Below, piece by piece: positions 13,231 to 26,600 of a stretch of 64,000 bases of DNA. The stretch spans positions 39,579,201-39,643,200 of the forward strand of contig OZ038422.1 of NCBI GenBank assembly GCA_964036155.1. The letters are read 5' to 3'. Made by a program: the position numbers and the translations under genes. Source of the stretch: Diploscapter coronatus. Its lineage: Eukaryota > Nematoda > Chromadorea > Rhabditida > Rhabditidae. Below the pieces are notes generated by a model. It worked only from the letters and a program-made list of their open reading frames with translations. It was not told where the DNA came from and did no database searches. How positions within the stretch are numbered: the first letter of the stretch is position 1; each line of letters begins with the position of its first letter.

Positions 13231-13525
13231 AACAGCTGAGATTTTTGTTCTACAAAACGCAACAAAGCATCATATAAAAATAGATTCGAGTTGGGAAGAC
13301 AACTTATGTTCTGAGAAAGAAATATAATTAAGTTTGGGAAAAAAGATTGCAAAACACTGATTACTGTAAACTGTAAAATCGTAGGAAAAAATAACAGCTG
13401 AGACTTTTGCGTTCTGCAAAATCGAAGAGCACTTTTCGGAATGAATCAAAGTGGAAATAGGTTAGAGTTTGAGAGGGGCAACCTATGTTCTACGTAAAAG
13501 AGATAGTATTGAATTGTGAAGGGGA
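13231..13525. repeat. Imperfect tandem duplication upstream of the HAD gene
   Basis: Two units with a period of about 162 bases begin with AACAGCTGAGA at 13231 and 13393. Both carry TTTTGTTCTACAAAA-like and GTTGGGAAGACAACTTATGTTCT-like stretches, in diverged form, in the same order. The duplication lies immediately 5' of the minus-strand HAD start codon, so it may belong to its leader or promoter. Confidence 0.5.
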
Positions 13526-15719
13526 AACGCGGTCTACTTGGTGGTTTTGAATGAAAGGGGAAAAGGGCATCATTGCATTGCTCTGCTGCACGGTGCTTGT
13601 AGCGACAATGGCGAATTGCGAGACAATTCAAAGAGGAAGAAGTCTTGACAAATGCAAACACACAGATGATACAGAGCTGTTGCACATGGGGGAGGAGGTA
13701 GATTCTGACAGTGAATGAATGAATCGAGCTAGAGAAGAGGATAGCTAACTGCAGAATGCATTGCGTAACTGAGTCCGATCTGATAAATATAATCCTGCTG
13801 ACCATAATGGCCAAAGAATCGTTAATTTTGAAGACTCATCAAACGGACTAAATCTTTGAAAAGATCGAAGAGCAAGTCAAAGGTAAGAAACTGAACATTT
13901 TCAATGACAATAATAGAGAATCAACGCTAGGAAACCATATAGACAAAATAGAATATATATATAAAAGTAAAGAAAAATCATTTCAAAAATAAAGATCTTC
14001 AGAAGGAAGCTTGTCTATTTTAAAACATGATGTAGTTCTTAAAATCGATTATAATTTTTCTATGAACCTCAACTTAATGACATACGTATTTCGAGATTAA
14101 ATTATATCCCCTCGAACGATGCCTAGAATTTAGAGCGTCAAACGAAACAGCGCTGAATAATTCAGAAGTGAATTATTACTTTCGAATAGAGAAATGAGCG
14201 AATTCCTCTCATCGCACAATTACAGAGAAGAGGATCTTGAATTGTAAATAATTTTGATTTTCGAATTTAGCTAACCGAAACAAGTTGTTTTCGTAAAAAT
14301 TCACTCATTAGCGGAAAAATTTCAAATTCGGATAAATTTAGCCAGGCTAATGAGAAGAAGTGAAAAATTTTGGTTTGCGTGCTATCGCGGTAAACCTGAT
14401 AAGGCCAAATATGGAGACTGATAAGTTGGAAATGGGTAAGTCGAAAACTAGGAAGATTTTGAGGAGAAACGCGGAGGATGAACTCCTTTGACAGGGGAGG
14501 GGACCGCAGAAAGAATCTCTGCTCTGACTCGAAGCCTGAAGGCAGAAGCCCAAAGGGGCGGGGCAAATGGATTTCACTTCCGAGGGAAGCTCTGTCGGGT
14601 GAAAACGGGAAGATGAGCAGCATTTCACGAGGATATCATAGAAGTGGGGATCCACTAGAAAAGGATGAAGGTTCATATTCGGATAATTGTATTTTTACCG
14701 ACTTTTAGGGAAGGATAAGTGATATTGGCACACTTTGAGGGTGACAGATAAAGATCATTCCATTTCATCGAAAGACGATGATAATGAATCAGAAGGCATG
14801 CAATTAGAATCAGAATTTTGATGACTGAATACAAATTCAATATCTCCTATTCTATATTGAAAGATAGCAAAGAAAACCATTTGAGATTTTTTTTATAAAG
14901 AGTGCAGTCACAAAAATACGCGACGAAAATTACAGTAAGAAGGAAGAGAGAAAATTATTTATTTAGGTGAAGGAGAAAGATGGTACCAATTGTCCAGACA
15001 CACTCCCACATCTCAATCAAATCACATTTCCATTCCTTGCCATTTCAGATGAAATCTCGGGATCTCGAATGCCCATAAATCCTGTTCAACTTACGAGCTC
15101 TTTATAGGAATTCGAAAGAAAAACGAACAGAATAAAAGAAAATAAGAAATGTGGAGGCAGAAATAAATGAGTTGGTGTTAATCTTTGCATCAAGTGTTCA
15201 GAAATGAAAACGAACGCACTAGAGATTCTCACGTAAAAATTTCCAATTTGTAAAATTGTAGTCCAATAAGTAAATTGATGTTGGAAAATCCAGGCTCATA
15301 TATACCCAAAATCAGTCTTTTGTATATGTCATCAGTATATCGAAATAAATTACATCACAATTTTACGATATTTACAAGCTGTTATGATAAACAACGATCC
15401 TAAATATCCAAGAACAGCCCACTTCAAAAATTTTTGACTTTAGCTTAGAGCCTAAGTATGTCTTCATCGACTAAACCTAAACACAAGGAGCTCATCGTTT
15501 TCTTCCCCTGCCTTATTATTTCTGAACCGAACAACTCACTTCTGCGTTTCTCACGCCTCTTCCCTCATTTCGAGCTGAATTTCTGTTGAAAGAGTTTCCT
15601 CTTTCAAAGGCGACATCGAAAGTGCCTAGGCTGCTGAATTTCACACCAAACTCATGCCCTTTCATCTGATAGTTAAACTGCAAAATAGGAAAAATAGGCG
15701 ATTCTTAGAAATAAGAAAT

Positions 15720-16015
15720 CTGCAGGGACAATCAGACTCATTATCTTGGATGACTTGAGAAATGTTAGCTATTTCACAAATCCAGATAGCGTCATCGCAT
15801 TGAAATTGAATCGGTGCGGTGCCCGTCTGAACTCTAAAGAAGTGAGAAGTCAAACCTAATAATAAATCTGCAGAAGTTATCCAAGTTGACTATCTGGATG
15901 AAGAATTGAAAAATGTTAGCTATTTTACAAATCGAGAATATGACGTCATACTATTGAAACTGAATCGGTACCAGTCTGCTTTCTTGAGAATGTTGAAGTC
16001 CAACCTAATGATATC
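15720..16015. repeat. Imperfect two-unit tandem repeat, period about 150
   Basis: The units share, in order, a version of ATGTTAGCTATTTYACAAAT, a GTCATC/GTCATA word, ATTGAAAYTGAATCGGT and a GAAGTCCAACCTAAT-like 3' end. The units start near 15720 and 15870. The copies have diverged with small indels. No coding frame is shared. Confidence 0.6.
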
Positions 16016-19000
16016 TAGACAATCCAGACAAAGGAAGTGATGATTTCATAAAAGGAAGACGTCCTCGAAAAAGTGACGCCTCGGATGAAATTTATCGCCT
16101 TGAGCATATCGTCATTATAATAGAGGAAAGCGACTGAATGTGGACGTACATGAAATGAAATACGATGCGAATGCAGATGAAAGAATGAAGTGTGAGAAAA
16201 TGGAGCTTGGAAATGAAGAAATGGAAAATATTAAGAAGACGGAAAATTTAGAACACTGAAAAAGGATTTCTTGTAAATACGTGTAATTAGGTGAACACGT
16301 GGTCTAGAAGAAGAGGCAAAACTTGGCAAATATCATGCAAAAAATGCGTGTTTCTAGGTGTTTCAAGTCTTATATGAAATTTGATCAGAATTTGAAGCTG
16401 AGAAAAATGCTCAAGATTTTTCACAACTCAGATTCAGATTACGAAATTTCACGGGTTGAAAAATACAAGTCCTAGAGTCTTTAAAAAAAACCGGAAGAAG
16501 ATAGACTAAAATGGCCACCCACCAACTGACGGACCAACAGAGTAACCTGCTGCTCTCCTAAGAATCAGGCTCTAACTCCAATTAGGTCTTCCTTCCTAAG
16601 CTTTTGCTTCTTTCTTCTTTTCTTCGAGTTCTAATGACGTTATCCTTCCCGCCTTCTTCTGTGCACTGGCATTCTCACAGACTCCCTCCAGTCTCTCACT
16701 CCCCACATATTCACTCCAATCCAATTCAGATTCAGATACGTAGATATGCCTAATTTTATTTTGGAAACTTTCACCGCACAGAAATTTTATCATCGAATTG
16801 AATTCGACGAAATTTTGTATAGCCAGAATGACGTATTAGTTGAAATCTTTTAAAATTATATCAGAACAACCGAAAACATATCAATACAGATTCAGTTAGC
16901 ATCAGTGACGTTATGAATTTGAAAGACAAATGCAAGACAATTTATATATGATTTGGCGAAATCGGATAAAGATCGATTACCGTAAAACCTCTAACTGAAG
17001 CCCCCCTCGAATAGAAACCCTCCCCCAAAATGCCAGAACTACCCATTATCCAACTTGAACCGTCTAAAGAAGTGGTTTATGATAGTTATTAGGATATGTT
17101 AAAAAAGCATATCTGCTTTTGACCGCAAGTTTTTCCTTTACGATCATTAGATGATGAGATATGTCGGTTTGAGAGTTCGGAATTTTCCGAAAATTAGACA
17201 GTTGAAATTAGAACTCCCGAGCTTCTGCTAGAAGTTTTTACGACATTTTTCTCGACACTGATTCTGAATTGCAATTGAAGATTTCAAGAATTCTCGTTCC
17301 TCCTCGGACCACTTGCTGCTATTCTCCGAACTGAGTTTGGCGGGCTGCGCGAAATCGCGCCAAATCAGCTGACAAAAGAAGGAAGGAAGAAAAGCGAGGA
17401 CGAGGGGGGATTCAGACACAAATTCCGACACAAACTCTCAAGTCAGATTCGTGCGTCTGGCCCGAGACTGATTGTGAATTGACAAATCCGAAATAAAAAC
17501 GCCACACAGACGACTTTTTACAAGAATTCAATATTTGCATAGGGACAACAAGAAGAGAAGAAAAATCCGAACCTGAATGGGAGGATTTTTCAAAGTCAAA
17601 AATAGAGAAAAAATAGAATAAGCCAAAAATGATAATGAATTCCGGAGGTGTGAAGGAAAGAAAGAAATGGAATGAGGAATGGTTGAATGCTTGTCAAAGT
17701 TTTAATTTCAAAAATTCACAGGGTCTGTTTCGACGTCGTTGTAAATTCAGTGATTCTGCACGCGCTTCCCTTACTTCCCACCTCTCACCTCTCCATTACC
17801 ATCGTTTTCCATTGTCTTTCTGCTTCTGGTTCATTTTCCTTTGAATGAGTGCAGGGTTTCGCAAATTTCCAATTCCAACCGAAGAACATTGACGTGTTGT
17901 GTCAGGCATGACAAGGAATATTGCATGTAGATCGGTTGAAATTGGGGAGTCAATTTTTTTTTTAGAAAAAAACCTGTATATATTGCATAAAATTCGTTAA
18001 AAATTGAAGAGTAACGTGATGAAGAATGTATGAGATAATAATATGCAACGCAGACAGAGAGCATATTTGATTCTGTGATTGGTGATGACTTCCTGATCTA
18101 AAATTAAACAAAAATAGGATAATCGAATGAAGATAAGCCAGTTTAAAATTATGCAATGAAAAAATGATTGGGAGCTTGGGGAATGAAAATGTGAAAGAAT
18201 GGGAAGAAAATGGATGTGAATTTTAGGAGCAGTGCAAGAAGAAGTTGTCGGGCGAAGAAGCAGCTCTGCTGTCTGAAGGCTGTGAAGCCGATAGGCAACC
18301 CCTCGGGGAGATCTAGGCGCAAACCCACAAGCAAAATGGGGAAATGTGAAAACTCAGCTGAGGAAGAAATTGAGGAATTGCAAAGCTCACTGACATCATC
18401 CTCATACCAAATATAGCCATTTTCAAACTTATCATGAATCTTCCGTTCCAAATTTAGAGCCGACAAACTCCAAGAGTTCACAGAAATAACAATGTCGAGA
18501 ATGAATTTAAAATTTCTGTAAGGGAAGACCTGTTGAATTGGGGAATTTTGAATGGGACCATCGCAAATGGAGAAAGACGATCTCCTGGGAGATTCCCCGC
18601 AAAAATCAAAGGAATCGCGGGGTTTGTGAGGGAAAGTTCGTGGAGAAATTCGCAAATGCAGAATAACAAAAGAGGAGGGGTTGAGAAATTCATTCATTGT
18701 CAGATCGATCTAGATACAAAGTTGAAATATTGCCAATTCTAAAAAACTATAATTAAAGTTGAGATGACGAAAATTCACGTAAATATCAAAATCTAAATAG
18801 AACTGTTCTTCTCAGATTCTGAATCAGACAAATAAAGATTTTCTAGTCTAGACGATAAATATTTTGCCAATATCAGTGGGCATTCAAATCAAGCAAATGT
18901 CTTATGTTTTCTGTGTAAACCTTTCATCATTTTCATTAGCTCGTTTCATTTCTGCAGAATATCTTTTAACAAATAACCGATGATGCAATCAGTCCCCTCT

Positions 19001-19155
19001 GAATAAAGATAATCACCAGCTCGAAAATGAGTTTGGTTGAAAGATCATTTTTCAGAACTCTTATAAAATTCATTCCTATGATTAGGTAAATTTTGTCAGC
19101 ATTTGTGTGCCTCTTCTTCTAATAATATTTGGCTTGAGAACTCAGCTAGGTGATT

Positions 19156-19262
19156 TACGTTTGACGGAGCGACAGCATGTGCAACGACACAGTGTCCTTC
19201 TCTAAAATACGCGAAACGCTATCATTAGGCAAGAACCCACTGCGCCGCTCCGTTAAATAGCA
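19156..19262. repeat. Short foldback around an ACGGAGCG core
   Basis: The left arm (19156-19178, TTTGACGGAGCGACAGCATG) is an imperfect inverse of the right arm (about 19238-19262, whose complement is ATTTAACGGAGCGGCGCAGTG). The spacer is about 60 bases. It could be a decayed MITE or a structured RNA; no terminal duplication is clear. Confidence 0.45.
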
Positions 19263-20624
19263 ATTGCCGCTCAGTTATAAGGCAAAAGACCTCTATAATC
19301 ATTTTCGAAGTGGCTGCGCTTTCAGTTGAAAGACTGCTGTTATGATTCATATAAATGAAATCAATATTTTACCTGATGCTATTCCTAGAATGAGTGATTT
19401 TTATAAGCAGAAGCGACTTTTAAACCACCATTTTGAACTAATATACTTTTTCTGAAACTTCAACATTGATGAGAACATGTAGCAGTTTTAACTTCGAAAA
19501 ACATTCAAAGATCAATTCCAAATGCGACTAATTCATAAGTTAATTGTTGCATTTCAAAAATCAACTCTTCTATAGTTAATAGCTCATTTTTAACTCTGAA
19601 ATTGTTTTTCAACCCTATGAAATTTCAACATTGACGTGTCTATGACGAGTTCTGAGAGTGATTTGACTGCATTTTCACCTGAACAAGAAAGAAGAGGAAT
19701 GTGAGTAATTTCGTATCATCGTCCAATTGCCCTGTCTCTGTCTGTCTGTCATTGAGTTTTGTCGCAACCGACCCTTCTCTTCCCCGTTGTCTCTGACTGC
19801 TCACAAAATTGCCGCTGCAGTCTCTCAGAGGCAGTCCCCTTGCTTTGTCAGCTGTTCGCTGTTTCTTTCGTTTTTCAAGAAGAAGGGGAAGAAGTCCCGT
19901 ACTTCGCAGGGCAGGACCCTATGAATCCACACTTTCCCTCGCTGCCCTATCTTTTAAACTTCGTGAAGTCAGACATGTAGAGGCTTCGCTCGAGTTGTTA
20001 AGAGTGTGTGAGTAGTGAAGAAGCAGTGCACTGCCTGGATTGCTTCGGACTGGAGAATGGGGAATGGGAACAAGGCGGAGTCCTCCACCTTTATCTATCC
20101 TCTTTTTGAGCAGCTTTTGCTGCCTTCTCTCGAGGGGTCTCAAATCGATGTCGTGTGGTGGGAAGGGGCCCATTCCTTCTCGTCTCTTTGCTTTCCCCTC
20201 AGGCTCATGGGCCCTTCTCTTCTCGTCTCCTCCTTCTCCTCTCTCCACATCCTTATACTGGAGGCTTTCCGTTTTCGTGTCTTTGAAAAACGAGAGAAAT
20301 AGAGAAAGCCTGCCTGCCTGCGTTAAGCATTCGAAATAGAGCCCCCCTTGTGTTGGCTGCTGGCTGCAGAGAGCCCCATGGCTGAGCTCTATCTGTGCAT
20401 GGGGCAGAGACACGGAGGGGAGGCAAAAGTGCACAAGGCCAATACGCTGCCCCACCGAGTTTTTTACTGCCCTGCCAAGTCTGCATAACTAGGTTGTCGT
20501 TCATTTGGAAGACATCTTGTTTTTCGAATCGAATTTCTCGTCCGTTACTCTTTTTGAATTTGAATGATGAAGTACAGCTTTCAGAGTGCAAAACGAGACC
20601 ATTTGAAGTGGAGCGACGAAAATA

Positions 20625-20640
20625 AACAACAACAACAACA

Positions 20641-20677
<37 letters not shown>
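20625..20677 (+). repeat. (CAA)n-(CGA)n trinucleotide tract in the GRDP-like 5' leader
   Basis: About five CAA units (20625-20640) run directly into about twelve CGA units (20641-20677). The tract ends 20 bases before the ATG at 20697, so it probably lies in the 5' untranslated leader. Confidence 0.85.
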
Positions 20678-20696
20678 GAACACCGTAGAGTGCAAA

Positions 20697-23600
20697 ATGT
20701 CGATATCGAACGGCACGTGCAGCGCGTCGAACTCAGCCCCACCCGAGTATGGCACCGCACCCACACTCCGCTCCACGCCCGCTCAAATGGCCGCAGGAAT
20801 TTCAGTCGATCTCGTTGTCGCTGCACAGGTCTAAAAAGATCAGCCAACAACGTTTCTTCAACAAGGCGAAAATTCAGAGAGAAGCGAATTTTCTCCGAAT
20901 GATTGACAGAAAAGCGCCTCTGCTGTACGAGTCTGACGTCGTGAATCAGGCGATTCGAAGATATGAGACTTATTGGCTGCCTATGCAGGTTTTTTTTCTA
21001 TCGCCAAGAAATTTCAGTTTTGAATGATTCAGGCGTCTCATCCTTCGTTAGATGTCATTCCTCCATTAGATGTTCACTGGATTTGGCACTGTCACATGTT
21101 GAGTCCAGTTCACTACCAGGAAGTAAGTTTTTTTTACTGAAACGAAAAACGATGACACGATATATCATGTCTTACATGCTATCCTTATTCACTGTTGTAA
21201 TGAGGATCATCGTGCTATCATCATTTGGTCATTTTTTTTCTAATTTTTAATTAAATTCACAAATTAACTAATGAATTAGTGGAGGTGTCTCCCCCGTTGG
21301 CTGTGGCTTCAAATTCTAATCCCCTCGTTTCGCATCAAGTTGCCGTTTTTTTTTTCTTTTTTTGTAGTTGAGCCTCGCGCGTTTTTGCTCGTTACAAATT
21401 CTCGAATTTCACTTATCGCGACGAGAGAAAAGTCGAGCTTTTGCCGCGAGGATAAAGACAAAGCATTGAAGTTGCCTGCTGCAGGAAAGCACGGAATCGA
21501 AAGGGAAGTGAGGAAATACTCGCAGCAAGTGGCATGCGGGGAGGTATTTGTGGAATGTCACTTCATTGCTCTGATGCGAGACTTCTAAAATTATCCGCAA
21601 GAATTTGTACAATCTCACACATTGCGAGGCTCCGCGACAAATTACTCGACTTCTAAACAAATCTCTCACAATCAGAGGTTCCAAATTGGCCTTGCCTTCA
21701 GATTTACCAGGCAGCTTTTTTCAGTTTCCGTTTCCTTCTTCTTTTTGCGTTTTTTGCCCTTCGACTGCTGAATAATTGCGAACACATTTGCTCTCTCGGG
21801 CGAGCGCGCACACGTAATTAAATTTTACAGAATCTCGTTTCTCTTTGGAAATAAATTAATTGGACAACGATGCACTTTCAACGTTTCATTGGACAGATTA
21901 TTTCCCTTTTCAGTTAGAGGAAAATCTATGACAAACACCAGCAGGGTTTTGAGATTATTCTGCCAATGAATTTTGTCGACTCGAATTTCGTTCGTTCCAT
22001 TTTCTAAGTAAAACGGGGCATTCTTCTTCCGTCTCATGGGCAGCAGATTTGAGTAGAGCGAAACGAACAAAACAAACCAAAGCTATACAGAACCAAAGAA
22101 GAAGCTAAAGAAAGAAGAACAAATGGCCGACGCGCTCAAATTCCTCGCCCATTCTGAGACAGAGAATTCGCTAGACTCGCAACCACAACCAAAATAGATG
22201 TGCCTCGGGGGAGAGGGCCAAACGACGACCGAAAGGGCTGCTCAAAATAAAAGAACACAATATCCCCCAACTGCTCAATCAAAACACTACATAGAGACAT
22301 GATTATGATCAAATCTGATAGCACCAAAGTCTAGTAATTCAAAAATAGCATAAATATCTTCTATCTCGAGATGTTATTTTTATTCTTGTGGAGAATGCCA
22401 TCGTTTAGAAATTTAGCGTACTTATGCAACCTTTTCTAAACAACACATGTCACAATTTCAGGACTGCGAGAAAATCTGTGGAAAAGTGATCGACCATAAA
22501 TTGCTGTCGTCCGACGAAATTCAAAAGCGGTATGACTAACGATCCAGATGTGCATTTTTCAACCTACATCCATTTTTCAGTTATGAGTCATCTGTGTCTG
22601 CGTGGAATCGTTATTGCTCGCCTGAGCCGTATGATTTCCTCGCTTCACCAGCTCCAACTCCCACTTACAAGTCAAAATGCAGCTACGATATTGCATCCGC
22701 CGTTCAGCGACAAAGAAATTTCAATTATCAAGTGAGTAGGATTTTTTACCTGTTAAAAATGCCGAAGCCTATTTTTCCTATACGATTTATTCTGATGTTC
22801 AACTTTTTCACTCTAAAAATGGTATAATTAATTTCTATCATACAATATAATACTTCCTAATCTTCAGATTTAGCCCTAAAAATGATTTTAAAAACATTTT
22901 TTTGGTCGTACACTTCCTCAATTCCCTCCTATCTTTAGCTGTGAGGATTCGAATCATTCTAAAATTGCCCGATTTTTCCACTTTAGTCATTCATTTCCCC
23001 TGCCAATTCGCCTATTCCTTCGCCTCCTCCTCCTTCAGTTTTCCCCTTCATCCCACCATTGCTTCATTGCTTATCCCGAGAGTAGGCGTGCGCAGCCGAG
23101 TTTTATTCGATCTCACGCTCCAGTCGACGATCGAGACGAATAGAGAAAATGTGCAGAGAAATGCGCCTGAAAGGAGGGAAGACAAATTGAGTACAGCCCG
23201 AATCGAATTATGGCATGGAAAAGTGCCTGCGGCTAGAGATCCACAAACTCGCAGCGAAAGAGACGAGCACAAGCGACATGGCCATTAATCCATGTCCTGT
23301 AAACCAGAGATTGCATGAAAGAAAGGGGAAGTGGATCATAATTCGATATGCACACCGTAACCCTAATTAGATCTAATTCATCCTTTCATTTTACCATCAT
23401 GAAAGAATCTCATGTAAATGTAGAAAGATTATATGAGGAGAATAGGCTTTATGATTACAATTTGTATTTCAGGTATCTTTGCCGCACTACACTTCGACCA
23501 AATTCCTGACAGATGCAGTCAAACGGTACATTCAATTCCTACTGCTCAAACAGACTTACTCCGATCAATTCCTCACTCCTTGTTACGATTTCGATCTCAT

Positions 23601-26600
23601 TTGGCATACACATCAGGTATTTAATTATTATTATTACTAAAATTTTATATATTTCATCATTGTCAAAGAACAGAATGACATTTATAAAGGCGAGGTCCTG
23701 TTTTCATTTTCATTTTCCTCTGCTCCTCTCTCGAAATCCAATTCATTCATAATTTATCATTCGGTTTTTGCTGTTGCTCTCTTCAGTTTGAGGCATTCGT
23801 GAATAGCAAAGAATGAAAAAATGAAGATGTGGATATTTGAACTCTAGAAAAAGTGCAACTAATAGAATTCGAACAAAACATAACTTTCATTGTAGGTTCA
23901 CCCGCTGAATTATCTACGCGATTGTACAGCTATTTTTGGATCTCTGCTGAAGCATGACGACTCGGTAAATGATCGAACCAAGGGCAGCAAACTGCTCAAA
24001 GGAGAAGCAATCACGAAGAAACTCTGGTCCACACACTTTGAAGAACCCTTCTGGAGAAGAGGATGCATGTTCAGGTAATTTAACTCGATGAAGATCAACT
24101 GCTAAATTATTACAACACATAGAAATATCATCGAAAAAGATACAAATCAAATGCTCTAAATATTGTTCTGCCTATTGCAAAGCCTAGAATTTCAGCTTCC
24201 TAAACTTAGAAATCTATCCCTAGAGGGTGATTAAAATGAGATCTATGGATTTCTTTTTCTATTTTAGACTTTACGATATTCAAAATATCACGACGTCTTT
24301 TAACTTCCATCTTAGCAGGGTTACTTTTGCTCATCATAAAATTTATCTTCTGACTCAAAACGCAGAAAATCAGAAAACTGGGAGAATTGACGAAGCAGAA
24401 GATGATTGGTTCGAGCAGGAAGGGGAGTCAGTTTGTAATCCAGGAGAATAGGGGGTGGAATGGGCCAACAACTCTCAATCACTTTTTCCTTCAAGACATT
24501 GCTTCTTTGCTCCCAGACTTTTGCCTTTCTCCCTTCATTCCTCACAATTCACCTGATCACATTTGAACGAGTCTCTCCCCGATCTCTAATCCAACCCATA
24601 AATCTTCTCATCCATTCCAATTGAATCTCAGACAAAGACAATAGAATGTGAAATATCTGGTCGAAAGAAAAGTTTCGTGACGACGTGATATATACATTTC
24701 AATATGAACCTGCCCCGAAAGTATAATTCAAAAAGGGCGTTCGTTTCTGTCTAGAACATGATCTTCATAAAATTAATTATGGTTCAAGAATGTTTTCTAC
24801 CAATTGAGATTTCGGCAATTTACAGAAATCACAACGCGCCTGCATTCCTTGGATTCGAAAATCAGGACCTGTCAAATATTGCCTATGGAGATATTCACGT
24901 GCCTTCGATTGCGTTGAAGGAAATACCAGTGCAAAGAGAGCAGTTACGGTAAGCAAATTTTCGACATCGAAATAAAAAATAATCTGAATTCACATCTAGT
25001 CCTTGCAGACTATTTCAATTGAACTTTTTTCTATCAAGTTTCCCCTTTCAGATTGAAACTCTGCTATGGCAACAAGAAAGTGACTACATTCAACGCTGAT
25101 CTCTCCCAGAAGCAAGTCACCAAATCCGGCTTCTCCCTGGTCTGGCAACCCACCGATGCCTCGTTCTCCGCTTCGATCGTCAAATTCCCGTTCGAGCGTC
25201 GTGTCGCCAAGGAAATGGCGATCGAGTTGGAGATATTCGACAAAGTATTTCTGCAGCGGAAGGACGTGATCAGACTGGTCGGCAAGGCATCGCTCGACGA
25301 ACTATTGCCTCCAACCAATTCCAAGACTGCGCACAATGTGGCTGAAGTGCAGTTGAAATCGAAGGATTCGGAGGGCAAGGAGATGACTGCCAAAGTTAAT
25401 GTCACTACAAGGTAGGAGGCTAGGCAATTACTATATGACGATATGACGAGACCTATAGAGATAGGGGAGGGAAAGAAAGTAGGAAGAAATAATGCGAAAA
25501 GGTAGATCTTATTATCTCGTCAGATAGCAGTTGCCGACAAGCTAATTCCAAAACTTTGAATTTTCCCATTTTGACCAATTTCAACCAAACTTATGAAAAT
25601 TGTACGTATTCACTAGATCCACTGTGAGATTGCTAATTTTAGCGTGACCCTGAACCGAGAACTTCAATTGCTAGCAGGGGAATTCGTGGAACGAACTTTG
25701 CAGCCCGATTCCCATCTAACATTTCTCTGCCAATGTGCAGCGCTGAATCGATCTTCCATTAACCCAGGCACTTCCACTGTGCATATTGCCAGTCATAGGT
25801 TTGAAAAATCCGACTTGACTTGCTGCAAATTCAAAGGGGAATTTAGTGTGGTTGACACTCGAGACGGTGCGAAGTACACAGTCCAAGTTGTGCATTCCGC
25901 TCCACTTCTGCTATCAATGATTCTAGTTTACGGAAGGGAGCAGAGACTTCTGTCGATGGCCCATTTGATCGGGGCCGATTCTCTGCCAAGTAGAGATCAA
26001 CTCGACAATAACTTGGTAAGGATTCGAATTCGAGGTTAAAATGGTTTTGAAAGTATCAAAGAGTCGTTATCGTTCAATTTTTGAAAATATATACTGCAAC
26101 CCGTTTCCTCAAAAGAACTTATCTTCGACGATCTTCATAGACAAACGAGTTTTAGCAATTCCTACCCCACCTATCGAATTCTGACGAAAGAGCCTTTGTC
26201 GTAGTGAATAAGGACGGCGATTTCGCTATTGTCAAGGGCAGATGGATGGGCTTCTCGAGGAAGCAGCCTGCCGTGAAAGGGCAGAAGGCGAAACCGGGCA
26301 GTCCGGGAAGACTACTAGTCGACGCCTTCAATCTGCTCAAGAATACCGTGCAAAAGTTGGAGGTGCCTACTGCGGAGGGGTCAACGCTGTTTGTTATTGG
26401 AGGTGGGAATTTTTAGAGAATTTAAAGAATGAACTCAGGCATAGTAGCTAAGATATACGTTTTGGACAATTGAAAAAGAGACTCGAGTCAAGAGTAGCTA
26501 AATAGAGATGAGTGAGAAAAATGAGGCCATTTACAATTTGCAAATCTTCGGAAAAGAGATGGATTTTTAGACGCCCAAGCCAGACTGCCAGGAAAGCGCA

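Larger units (their letters stand above)
13526..20624. other. Long gene-poor stretch (about 7 kb)
   Basis: No protein family or spliced gene could be recognised on either strand. The stretch holds an imperfect tandem repeat (about 15720-16015), a foldback (19156-19262) and, from about 19.7 kb, GC-richer sequence with CTGT and CTCT runs leading to the GRDP-like gene, which may be promoter or 5' leader. The longest open frame (18149-18697, minus, 182 codons) has low-complexity, Phe/Ser-rich composition and no recognisable domain. Confidence 0.5.

Noticed and set aside
18224..18318. Exon-like plus-strand frame EQCKKKLSGEEAALLSEG after a TTTTAG acceptor-like site
   Set aside because: It reads like coding sequence but ends at a TAG without a good donor, and no partner exons were found on either side.
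18149..18697. 182-codon open frame on the minus strand, the longest in the 13-20 kb gap
   Set aside because: Composition is low-complexity (Phe, Ser, Leu), no domain is recognisable, and this genome splits genes into short exons, so a long single frame is not typical.
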